From an uncultured Clostridia bacterium (lineage in GTDB: Bacteria; Bacillota; Clostridia; Oscillospirales; Ruminococcaceae): a DNA stretch of 5,683 bases. This document shows positions 1-3,973 of this stretch, piece by piece. The notes under the pieces were generated by a model. It had not been told where the DNA came from, did not search any database, and was given only the letters and a program-made list of their open reading frames with translations. The translations under genes were made by a program, and so were the position numbers. The stretch lies in NCBI GenBank assembly GCA_947381875.1, contig CANCXY010000223.1, positions 1 through 5,683 on the forward strand, in the 5' to 3' direction. How positions within the stretch are numbered: position 1 is the first letter of the stretch; each line of letters starts with the position of its first letter.

Positions 1-557
1 TCCATATCGGGCGCGTAGATATCGACAATGCCGCCGCGCACAGAGAACTGCCCCGGCCCCTCCACCTGGAACCGCCGCAGATACCCCGCGCGCGCCAGCC
101 GTTCTAACAGCGCGTGCAAGGGGATCTGCATACCGGGCCGCACGGTCAGGGTATTGGCGCACAGCTCCGCGCGGGGCAGGGTATATTGCAGCACGGCCTC
201 TACGGGCGCGCACACGGCGTTCAGCCTGCCGCCCACGAGGTCGCCTGATACCGCAAGGCGGCGGTATTCACACGCGCGGTTCTGTCCCTCTACGGACCGC
301 AGGACGTAGTCCCGCGCGGGATACACGGCGGCTTTCGCGCCAAAAAAGGCGAGATCCTCCGCAAAGCGCGTCGCGTCGGCCTCCCCCGCGCATACGACCA
401 GCGCCGGGCGCTTCGTGTCCTCCACGAGCGCCGCCACCACCTGCGCCCGCGACGTGGGCGGCATGCCAAACAGCGCCGTCGCCAGCGCGCCCTGGCCGGA
501 GACGCCCGCCAGCAGGCGCTTGTATTCACTTGTGCTTTTGATTGGAGATGTAAGCAT
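1..557 (-). CDS. mfd: Transcription-repair coupling factor Mfd, N-terminal part (runs off left edge)
   Basis: Mfd is the large ATP-dependent translocase that removes RNA polymerase stalled at DNA lesions and recruits UvrA. Only the first 185 residues, out of a usual length of about 1150, are in the window. They correspond to the N-terminal UvrB-like region. Visible landmarks are YPARDY at residues 79-84 followed by SVEG and RACEYRRL (about 88-101), a common Mfd segment, and the strongly conserved VEGPGQFSVRGGIVDIYAP at 165-183. The helicase motifs and RNA polymerase-interacting domain lie outside. The start is the ATG at 557-555, preceded by AGGAAAGGG at 574-566 with an 8-base gap. It lies downstream of pth on the same strand, the usual Firmicutes order, but with an unusually repeat-rich gap. 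I see no promoter of its own, so it is probably co-transcribed with pth. The reading frame is open to the edge. Confidence 0.93.
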   Translation of the reverse strand, partial: MLTSPIKSTSEYKRLLAGVSGQGALATALFGMPPTSRAQVVAALVEDTKRPALVVCAGEADATRFAEDLAFFGAKAAVYPARDYVLRSVEGQNRACEYRRLAVSGDLVGGRLNAVCAPVEAVLQYTLPRAELCANTLTVRPGMQIPLHALLERLARAGYLRRFQVEGPGQFSVRGGIVDIYAPDM

Positions 558-590
558 TTCTGATACCCTTTCCTATGCGCTGTTCGGACC

Positions 591-679
591 TGCCAAAGGG
601 CGCCGCCCTTTGGAATCCTGCCAGAGGCGCTGCCTCTGGACTCCGCCAAAGGGGCACAGCCCCTTTGGAATCCCATCAC
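591..679 (-). repeat. Interspersed hairpin repeat, copy A (three stem-loops)
   Basis: Three consecutive perfect hairpins lie here: 593-602 with 604-613 (CCAAAGGGCG arms), 621-628 with 632-639 (CCAGAGGC arms, 3-base loop), and 646-655 with 659-668 (CCAAAGGGGC arms, 3-base loop). Short linkers resembling GGATTCC and CGGAGT separate them. Read on the minus strand, the block begins GTGATGGGATTCCAAAGGGG. The same order and linkers recur on the plus strand at 2292-2351, and a 34-base stretch across the second linker and CCAGAGG hairpin is identical between copies. No stem is followed by a T tract, so these are not ordinary terminators. I infer an interspersed, REP-like family. The copy lies between pth and mfd, just upstream of the mfd ribosome binding site. 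Confidence 0.8.
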
Positions 680-711
680 CTGCATAACTGGACACGGGCG
701 GTTCGCCTTCC

Positions 712-861
712 GGGTGTCCCCTTTTCGACTTGCGCGGCAGGCTCCCTGCGCTCCGTTGGCTAAAGATTACTGGGATGCTTGGGATATATTTCGTCCTCTC
801 CTGTACAGGGTTGTAAACCGCTTCCGGTCGCACGCTCGCGCAAGTCGAAAAGGGGACACCC
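712..861. repeat. 150-bp element with perfect 24-bp terminal inverted repeats, MITE-like
   Basis: The left arm at 712-735 (starting GGGTGTCCCCTTTTCGACTT) is perfectly reverse-complementary to the right arm at 838-861 (ending AAAAGGGGACACCC). About 100 bases between them include the short palindrome CTGTACAG and no convincing gene. The arms could pair into one long hairpin in RNA or act as terminal repeats of a non-autonomous mobile element. I see no clear target-site duplication at the borders, and no transposase is present. The location inside the pth-mfd gap suggests a tolerated insertion. Whether it moves, or acts as a transcript-level structure, is inference. Confidence 0.7.
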
Positions 862-897
862 TCGCGGCGAGGAAGCGTGTTGTGCGTCGCCCTTCCT
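860..897. repeat. Small stem-loops just downstream of pth
   Basis: Two small inverted repeats lie between the 150-bp element and the pth stop codon: CCTCG/CGAGG at 860-864 and 868-872 with a 3-base loop, and AGGAAG/CTTCCT at 870-875 and 892-897. They overlap, so they cannot both form. Neither has a following T tract on the minus strand, so I do not call a pth terminator. Readthrough into mfd is therefore plausible. Nothing else is recognisable between 862 and 913. Confidence 0.35.
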
Positions 898-913
898 GAC
901 GGGGAGCGTGCGT

Positions 914-1504
914 TCAGCCGTTGTATTTTGACATGGCCTGTTCAATTTTCCCGGCCAAAATCAGCTCTACGGCCCCGCGCACATCGTCGAAGCGGGCGCG
1001 GATTGTTTTCTGGTCTGCCGCCGTCGGCGCGGACAACACCCAGTCGGCTAAATCGTATTCGGGCCTTGGCTTTTCCCCTACCCCGATTTTTACGCGCGGG
1101 AAATCTTCCCCGATTGCCGCGATGATGCTCTTGATGCCGTTGTGGCCCCCCGCCGAGCCTTTCGCCCGCACCCGCAGACGCCCCGGCGCAAGGGAGATAT
1201 CGTCGAAAATGACAACGATGTGTTCCGGGGGGATTTTGTAAAAGGCCGCCGCCGCGCCTACCGCTTCCCCGGAATTGTTCATGAAGGTCTGCGGCTTCAA
1301 AAGCAGCACTTTTTTATCCGCTAACAGGGCGGTATCTGTCAGAGCCGAAAACTTTGAGCGCACGATCCGCGCGCCCCATGCCGACGCCGCCGCGTCCAGC
1401 GCCGCGAACCCCGCGTTGTGCCGCGACCCCGCGTACCGATCCCCTGGGTTGCCCAGCCCCGCGACGATATATTCTATGCCGCCCATTCTGCTTTGAAAAA
1501 ACAT
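914..1504 (-). CDS. pth: Peptidyl-tRNA hydrolase
   Basis: Pth cleaves the ester bond of peptidyl-tRNAs released by stalled ribosomes and so recycles tRNA in the cytoplasm. The 196-residue product has the normal family length and all diagnostic motifs: GLGNPG at 16-21 (substrate-binding Asn19), Y24 and RHNAGF at 28-33 (catalytic His29), KPQTFMNNSG at 70-79 (Asn76), FDD at 100-102 (an Asp matching the catalytic-site Asp93 of E. coli), GSAGGHNGIKSI at 116-127 (Asn122) and KIGVG further on. Residue equivalences follow the well-studied E. coli enzyme. The ATG at 1504 is chosen because GGAG at 1517-1514 precedes it by 9 bases and an MFF-type N-terminus is familiar in clostridial Pth. The internal ATG at 1486 would also give a complete domain but lacks a good ribosome binding site. 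The gene is first in the pth-mfd unit, driven by the promoter at 1580-1608. Confidence 0.97.
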   Translation of the reverse strand: MFFQSRMGGIEYIVAGLGNPGDRYAGSRHNAGFAALDAAASAWGARIVRSKFSALTDTALLADKKVLLLKPQTFMNNSGEAVGAAAAFYKIPPEHIVVIFDDISLAPGRLRVRAKGSAGGHNGIKSIIAAIGEDFPRVKIGVGEKPRPEYDLADWVLSAPTAADQKTIRARFDDVRGAVELILAGKIEQAMSKYNG

Positions 1505-1513
1505 GATTCATCG

Positions 1514-1517
1514 CTCC
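1514..1517 (-). promoter_or_regulatory. Ribosome binding site deciding the pth start
   Basis: GGAG on the minus strand lies 9 bases before the ATG at 1504. It favours this start over the in-frame ATG at 1486, which is preceded by an A/T-rich stretch with no purine core of this type. A third ATG at 1511 is out of frame. Confidence 0.6.
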
Positions 1518-1579
1518 GTTTGCAAGGATATTGCGTGTGTGTTGGTTTTTTCCTTATATTTTCCCTGTTTCCGCACTCT

Positions 1580-1608
1580 ATTGTAGCGGAAATCTGGTAA
1601 AAGCGCAA
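1580..1608 (-). promoter_or_regulatory. Sigma-A-type promoter of pth (and probably mfd)
   Basis: On the minus strand, TTGCGC (1608-1603) is followed by a 17-base spacer and TACAAT (1585-1580). Transcription would start near 1573, giving a leader of about 70 bases before the pth ATG. The -35 matches consensus at four of six positions and the -10 at five of six. Confidence 0.7.
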
Positions 1609-1610
1609 GG

Positions 1611-1667
1611 TGAAATGTGGGGTACAGACCCCTAAAAAAGAAAAATTCCACCCTGCCACACATTTCA
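1611..1667. repeat. Nested inverted repeat upstream of the pth promoter
   Basis: TGAAATGTG at 1611-1619 is reverse-complementary to CACATTTCA at 1659-1667. Between them a separate small hairpin, GGGGT/ACCCC (1619-1623 with 1628-1632), can form; it shares base 1619 with the outer arm. The structure begins two bases upstream of the pth -35 box. No T tract follows on either strand in a terminator position. It could be an operator, a relic of a small repeat element or a chance structure. Confidence 0.4.
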
Positions 1668-1706
1668 ATAATGCGCAGCATGGTGGAGTCGGTTGGGGAT
1701 TGCTGA

Positions 1707-1736
1707 CAAAATAAAAGGCCGCCAAACGGGCGGCCT
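1707..1736 (-). terminator. Rho-independent terminator, minus strand
   Basis: An 8-bp perfect stem (1729-1736 with 1716-1723; core GGCCGCC/GGCGGCC) encloses a 5-base loop. On the minus strand the stem is followed by TTTATTTT. This is a canonical strong terminator. It ends either the candidate small RNA starting near 1812, the transcript of the 101-residue gene at 1856-2161, or both. It also insulates the downstream pth promoter. Confidence 0.85.
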
Positions 1737-1812
1737 CCTCGTGTTCGACGACAAATCCATGTCGCTTAAACGTTAATTCGGATACACGAGTATACAGCGT
1801 ATTGCTACCTGC
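1707..1812 (-). ncRNA. Candidate small RNA, about 105 nt, unknown family
   Basis: A good promoter (1847-1819) and a strong terminator (1736-1707) bracket about 105 bases without a convincing gene. The body folds: CTCGTGT at 1790-1784 read on the minus strand pairs with ACACGAG at 1744-1738 over seven perfect base pairs, and the enclosed CGACA (1764-1760) pairs with TGTCG (1753-1749) around a 6-base loop. The terminator hairpin follows almost at once. The only ATG inside opens a frame that reads straight through the terminator stem, and the longer open frame in this region starts within the promoter itself, so neither is likely translated. I recognise no known RNA family. It could equally be the 3' untranslated end of the 101-residue gene with an internal promoter, that is, a 3'-derived small RNA. 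Confidence 0.45.
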
Positions 1813-1818
1813 ACCTAC

Positions 1819-1847
1819 AGTATACACCATTTAGAAAGAATTTGCAA
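1819..1847 (-). promoter_or_regulatory. Promoter of the candidate small RNA
   Basis: On the minus strand, TTGCAA (1847-1842), a 17-base spacer and TATACT (1824-1819) give a good sigma-A-like promoter. The 11-base segment AGAATTTGCAA, which contains the -35 box, occurs twice in direct orientation (1837-1847 and 1858-1868), the second copy spanning the stop codon of the upstream gene. The octamer AGTATACA containing the -10 also occurs twice, at 1789-1796 and 1819-1826, exactly 30 bases apart. The second site may be a protein-binding repeat or an alternative -10 box. Confidence 0.65.
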
Positions 1848-1855
1848 CCCCTTTT

Positions 1856-2161
1856 TTAGAATTTGCAAAAATACTGAAAATCATAGCCATCGGCAGGCTC
1901 GCCAATCTCATACCCCAGCGCCGCCGACAAAGCGTCTTTCAGCGCAGGATACCATTTTTCCCAAATCTCTTTTGGCATCTCCCCCGCGATCTGGACACCG
2001 CCCGGCTCTACCGACGCCCACAGGTCGATCCCTTTGCCGACCCATCGCGGCCCCTGGCTGTTCCCCGCCCAGTAGGGCATGGACTGATAGACTGTCCCGA
2101 TCCGCTCCCATATCTCCTCCGGGGCGGAATAGTGGATATTCAGGGTGACGTCCTGTCTCAT
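1856..2161 (-). CDS. Conserved-looking small protein of unknown function (101 aa)
   Basis: I do not recognise a named family, though the sequence resembles small uncharacterised proteins I recall from Firmicutes. The product is acidic, soluble-looking and tryptophan-rich (Trp at 18, 31, 40, 48, 67 and 70), with no signal peptide or membrane segment. An APEEIWERI-like helix at 13-21 is echoed by MPKEIWEKW at 62-70, suggesting two similar amphipathic helices either side of a strand region (IDLWASVEPGGVQIAG, 45-60). SMPYW at 27-31 and GYEIGEPADGY at 83-93 look conserved in character. The ATG at 2161 is chosen because GGGAGG lies 6 bases upstream; an ATG 18 bases further upstream lacks such a site. 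It has its own promoter (2188-2216) and is divergent from the membrane-anchored regulator at 2523. The nearest terminator is at 1707-1736. That it is a real gene is well supported; its function is unknown. Confidence 0.85.
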   Translation of the reverse strand: MRQDVTLNIHYSAPEEIWERIGTVYQSMPYWAGNSQGPRWVGKGIDLWASVEPGGVQIAGEMPKEIWEKWYPALKDALSAALGYEIGEPADGYDFQYFCKF

Positions 2162-2167
2162 CGTTTC

Positions 2168-2173
2168 CCTCCC
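2168..2173 (-). promoter_or_regulatory. Ribosome binding site deciding the start of the 101-aa gene
   Basis: GGGAGG on the minus strand is followed by six bases and the ATG at 2161. The open frame extends to an ATG at 2179, but that codon lies upstream of this site and only a few bases after the likely transcription start, so it is probably not used. Confidence 0.75.
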
Positions 2174-2187
2174 GCACATTTTCTTTT

Positions 2188-2216
2188 ATTATATCCTCCC
2201 CATCCCCGAAAAGCAA
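2188..2216 (-). promoter_or_regulatory. Promoter of the 101-aa gene
   Basis: On the minus strand, TTGCTT (2216-2211), a 17-base spacer and a perfect TATAAT (2193-2188). The start would fall near 2181, giving a short leader of about 20 bases that carries the ribosome binding site. Confidence 0.78.
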
Positions 2217-2268
2217 GCGGAACTCGCTGTACGCGGCGCCGCAGCCCCGGCCATCCCTAAAATGGGTG

Positions 2269-2291
2269 GCGCGGCAATGAAATTGCCGCGC
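2269..2291. repeat. Perfect 10-bp stem-loop next to hairpin repeat copy B
   Basis: GCGCGGCAAT at 2269-2278 pairs perfectly with ATTGCCGCGC at 2282-2291 around a 3-base GAA loop. It abuts copy B of the hairpin repeat but has no counterpart beside copy A. No T tract follows on the plus strand. A separate 10-bp palindrome, GCGGCGCCGC, lies at 2233-2242. The rest of 2217-2268 shows nothing recognisable. Confidence 0.55.
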
Positions 2292-2351
2292 GTGATGGGA
2301 TTCCAAAGGGGGCTTGCCCCCTTTGGCGGAGTCCAGAGGCAGCGCCTCTGG
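2292..2351 (+). repeat. Interspersed hairpin repeat, copy B (two stem-loops)
   Basis: This block begins with the same 20 bases as copy A read on the minus strand (GTGATGGGATTCCAAAGGGG) and contains an 11-bp hairpin (2303-2313 with 2316-2326), the CGGAGT linker, and the CCAGAGGC hairpin (2333-2340 with 2344-2351). The linker and second hairpin are identical to copy A, whereas the first stem differs in loop and arm, with compensating changes that keep pairing. The third hairpin of copy A is absent. It lies between two divergent promoters, about 20 bases upstream of the -35 box of the regulator gene. Confidence 0.8.
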
Positions 2352-2362
2352 GGCCTGGCGCG

Positions 2363-2372
2363 CAAACGTTTG
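2363..2372. promoter_or_regulatory. Short palindrome overlapping a -35 box, possible operator
   Basis: CAAACGTTTG is a perfect 10-base palindrome whose right end overlaps the TTGACA box at 2370-2375. Such a position would suit a repressor, possibly the product of the downstream gene itself. A 10-base palindrome can occur by chance, so this is a weak call. Confidence 0.3.
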
Positions 2373-2398
2373 ACAAACCTACCGCCGCACTGTATAAT
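2370..2398 (+). promoter_or_regulatory. Exact-consensus promoter of the membrane-anchored regulator
   Basis: TTGACA (2370-2375), a 17-base spacer and TATAAT (2393-2398) match the sigma-A consensus at all twelve positions with ideal spacing. Transcription would start near 2405, leaving a leader of about 117 bases before the ATG at 2523. The leader has a small hairpin around 2439-2458 with a bulged stem, but I recognise no riboswitch. Confidence 0.85.
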
Positions 2399-2507
2399 AA
2401 AATCGCGTTGATACGACGGCCAGACAGTGGTTGTCGGGGGGGAAAACCGGCGTTTCCCGCGCCGTGTCCTGTTCCTTTTAGGGGGTTTGTGCGATACTGG
2501 CGTTGAG

Positions 2508-2526
2508 AGGAGGACTCATGGAATGA
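2508..2526 (+). promoter_or_regulatory. Ribosome binding site with overlapping two-codon frame
   Basis: AGGAGG at 2508-2513 lies 9 bases before the ATG at 2523 and only 4 bases before an out-of-frame ATG at 2518. The latter reads ATG-GAA-TGA, a Met-Glu minigene whose stop codon overlaps the true start as ATGA. The main frame is also open upstream to an ATG at 2427, but the ribosome binding site and the HTH domain boundary support 2523. A role for the two-codon frame in coupling or tuning is inference. Confidence 0.55.
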
Positions 2527-3044
2527 TCGATCAGACAAAAATCGGCGGGTTCCTGCGCACACTGCGCAAGGAAAAAGGGCTTACGCAGGAGAAGCTGGCC
2601 GAACAGATGGGCGTGACGAACCGGAGTGTGTCGCGCTGGGAGACGGGCAGCAACCTGCCGGACCTTGCTGTTTTGATCGACCTTGCGGCCTTTTACGACG
2701 TAGACCTTACAGAACTTCTGAACGGGGAAAGGAACGGGACAGAGATGAACAAAGAGACAGAAACCGCTCTGCGCAAAGCGGCGGATTACAGCGCCTATGA
2801 CAGGGAACGTCTGACACGGCGCATGCACTGGTGCTTTATGCTGGGCGCTGTTGGCTTTATCGTATTCCTTGTGCTGGAGCTGATGGGGCTTGCCGATGCG
2901 GGGTGGACGGAGGACATCGCCTCGTTTTCGCTGGGGATTGCCTTTGGCATTATCCTGATGGGGTGCCTGTATACAAGCAAGTGGTATCCGAACATCTGGC
3001 GCGCCAAACGGCGGCTGCTGCACAGGGACACGGAGCGGGAATGA
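2523..3044 (+). CDS. XRE-family HTH regulator with C-terminal membrane segments
   Basis: The 173-residue product starts with a Cro/C1-type helix-turn-helix at about residues 5-66 (IGGFLRTLRKEKGLTQEKLAEQMG, then VTNRSVSRWETGSNLPDLAVLIDLAAFYDVDLTELLNG in pieces). This is the typical layout, with the recognition helix around 32-41. A polar linker (69-100) leads to two predicted membrane helices at about 103-123 and 132-152 and a basic tail (KRRLLHRDTERE). DNA-binding proteins of this shape are common in Clostridia; their signals are mostly unknown. The gene is transcribed alone from an exact-consensus promoter and converges on the ABC permease gene, with a hairpin between them. I infer a membrane-tethered regulator acting near the envelope. 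Its targets could be the divergent 101-aa gene or the neighbouring ABC operon, but nothing in the sequence proves either. Confidence 0.9.
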   Translation: MIDQTKIGGFLRTLRKEKGLTQEKLAEQMGVTNRSVSRWETGSNLPDLAVLIDLAAFYDVDLTELLNGERNGTEMNKETETALRKAADYSAYDRERLTRRMHWCFMLGAVGFIVFLVLELMGLADAGWTEDIASFSLGIAFGIILMGCLYTSKWYPNIWRAKRRLLHRDTERE

Positions 3045-3058
3045 TTCATTTTTGTATA

Positions 3059-3095
3059 ACAAACAGGGCGACGGGAAAACCGCCGCCCTGTTTGT
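3059..3095. terminator. Hairpin between convergent genes, probable bidirectional terminator
   Basis: A perfect 12-bp stem (ACAAACAGGGCG at 3059-3070 with 3084-3095) can be lengthened by an inner CGG/CCG stem around a GAAAA loop. It sits 15 bases after the regulator stop codon and 24 bases beyond the permease stop on the other strand. A long T run is missing on both sides, but each 3' arm ends in TGTTTGT, which can serve as a U-rich end if the stem opens partly. Position and stem strength support termination of both transcripts. Confidence 0.65.
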
Positions 3096-3118
3096 CATAT
3101 GGGGGCATTCAACGCATT

Positions 3119-3973
3119 TCACGCCAGGTTCAGCCGCTTCGTCAGCAGCCAGCGCGCGGCGAAAAAGAAAACCGCCGATTCCACCACGCACAGGATACAG
3201 AAGAACGCGGGGACCGTCTGGAACACGGACCCGGCGGTCAGGCCTGTCAGCGTCTGGTACAGCGCGGTACCCGGCGCGGCAATGGTCGTCCCCACCACCG
3301 CGAACACAATCACAAACAGCACCCGCCGGATGAAATCCAGCCCCACAAATACGCCGATGCTCGCCGCAAGCCGCTGCTGCGGCCACTGGCTGCCCATCGC
3401 CATACAGAAATACGTCATTAAATAGGTGTCGACAACACCGGACAGGAATGTCAGCACGACGATGCCCACACCTTTCCAAAGCGGGAATCCGAAATACCCC
3501 GCAAAGCCTGCCGATACCTCTGCCATTGTCATATGGTGTACCTGCATATCCCCCTGCGTGACCTCCACCGCGCTGGTGCCCAGTGCAAACGCCGACAGGA
3601 CCGCCAGAGCCAGCGCCGCCGCTGTCCATGCCACGCCGACAATCAGCTTGGCGGCGATATGCTGCGCGGGCGTCGCGGGCAGTGTGAGCGTCAGATATCC
3701 CTCGTCGCCCAGTACGTTTTTGTAAAACCGCTGTATCGTGACGACCACAGCGCAGATCATCAGCGCCACCAGCGTGAAAAATGTGAACACTGTCAGGATG
3801 CCCCCCGCCGCGGCAAATACCTTGTGGAATATCCCCATGCGGTCCGCCCATAGCGCGCTGCCCAGGCGCAGGGAGAGCCATGATAAGCCCGTCAGGGCCA
3901 GCACCGCCCCTAACAGCGGGACAAACGTGCGCGCCGTTGCGCGGTATTCGTGCTTGATCAATTTTGCCATCAT
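3119..3973 (-). CDS. ABC-2-type transporter permease
   Basis: The 284-residue product is an integral membrane protein with about six predicted helices (roughly residues 18-36, 56-80, 107-132, 167-192, 204-232 and 254-276). A short basic N-terminus (KLIKHEYRATART) precedes the first helix, and a cytoplasmic stretch RFYKNVLGDEGYLTLTLPATPAQH at 82-105, divided by a G-D-E-G turn, is typical of clostridial ABC-2 permeases paired with YtrB-like ATPases and probably contacts the ATPase. It would form the membrane channel of an exporter; the substrate is unknown. Its ATG overlaps the stop of the ATPase gene in ATGA (3973-3970), with AGGGAGG 7 bases upstream, so translation is probably coupled. It is the last gene of the operon. 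An ATG one codon later is a possible alternative start. Confidence 0.9.
   Translation of the reverse strand: MMAKLIKHEYRATARTFVPLLGAVLALTGLSWLSLRLGSALWADRMGIFHKVFAAAGGILTVFTFFTLVALMICAVVVTIQRFYKNVLGDEGYLTLTLPATPAQHIAAKLIVGVAWTAAALALAVLSAFALGTSAVEVTQGDMQVHHMTMAEVSAGFAGYFGFPLWKGVGIVVLTFLSGVVDTYLMTYFCMAMGSQWPQQRLAASIGVFVGLDFIRRVLFVIVFAVVGTTIAAPGTALYQTLTGLTAGSVFQTVPAFFCILCVVESAVFFFAARWLLTKRLNLA

Noticed and set aside
591..668. Hairpins considered as tandem terminators or a CRISPR array
   Set aside because: No T tract follows the stems on either strand, spacers are not unique sequences of constant length, and the repeats are palindromic modules of differing sequence.
290..685. Minus-strand open frame of 131 codons over the mfd start
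   Set aside because: The first third is a translation of the hairpin repeat and the rest is an alternative frame of mfd, rich in Arg. The mfd frame carries conserved Mfd motifs.
714..945. Short open frames on both strands in the 150-bp inverted-repeat element
   Set aside because: They run through the inverted arms, lack ribosome binding sites and have no protein-like composition.
1474..1830. Minus-strand open frame of 118 codons overlapping the pth start
   Set aside because: Its ATG lies inside the promoter at 1819-1847, the frame passes straight through a strong terminator stem and a second promoter, and it has no ribosome binding site. The C-terminus overlaps pth out of frame.
2145..2411. 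Plus-strand open frame of 88 codons between the divergent genes
   Set aside because: It is a translation of hairpin repeat copy B and the divergent promoters, has no ribosome binding site and resembles only other repeat translations.
2405..2522. Leader of the XRE regulator considered as a riboswitch
   Set aside because: Only one small, bulged hairpin is visible, and no conserved aptamer core or intrinsic terminator is present before the start codon.
2478..3881. Minus-strand open frame of 467 codons
   Set aside because: It overlaps the XRE regulator on the opposite strand and the ABC permease on the same strand in another frame. Its translation is low-complexity, rich in Arg, Gly and Ala with scattered Cys, and matches no family. 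Both overlapped genes have clear domains and ribosome binding sites, so this is a GC-rich shadow.
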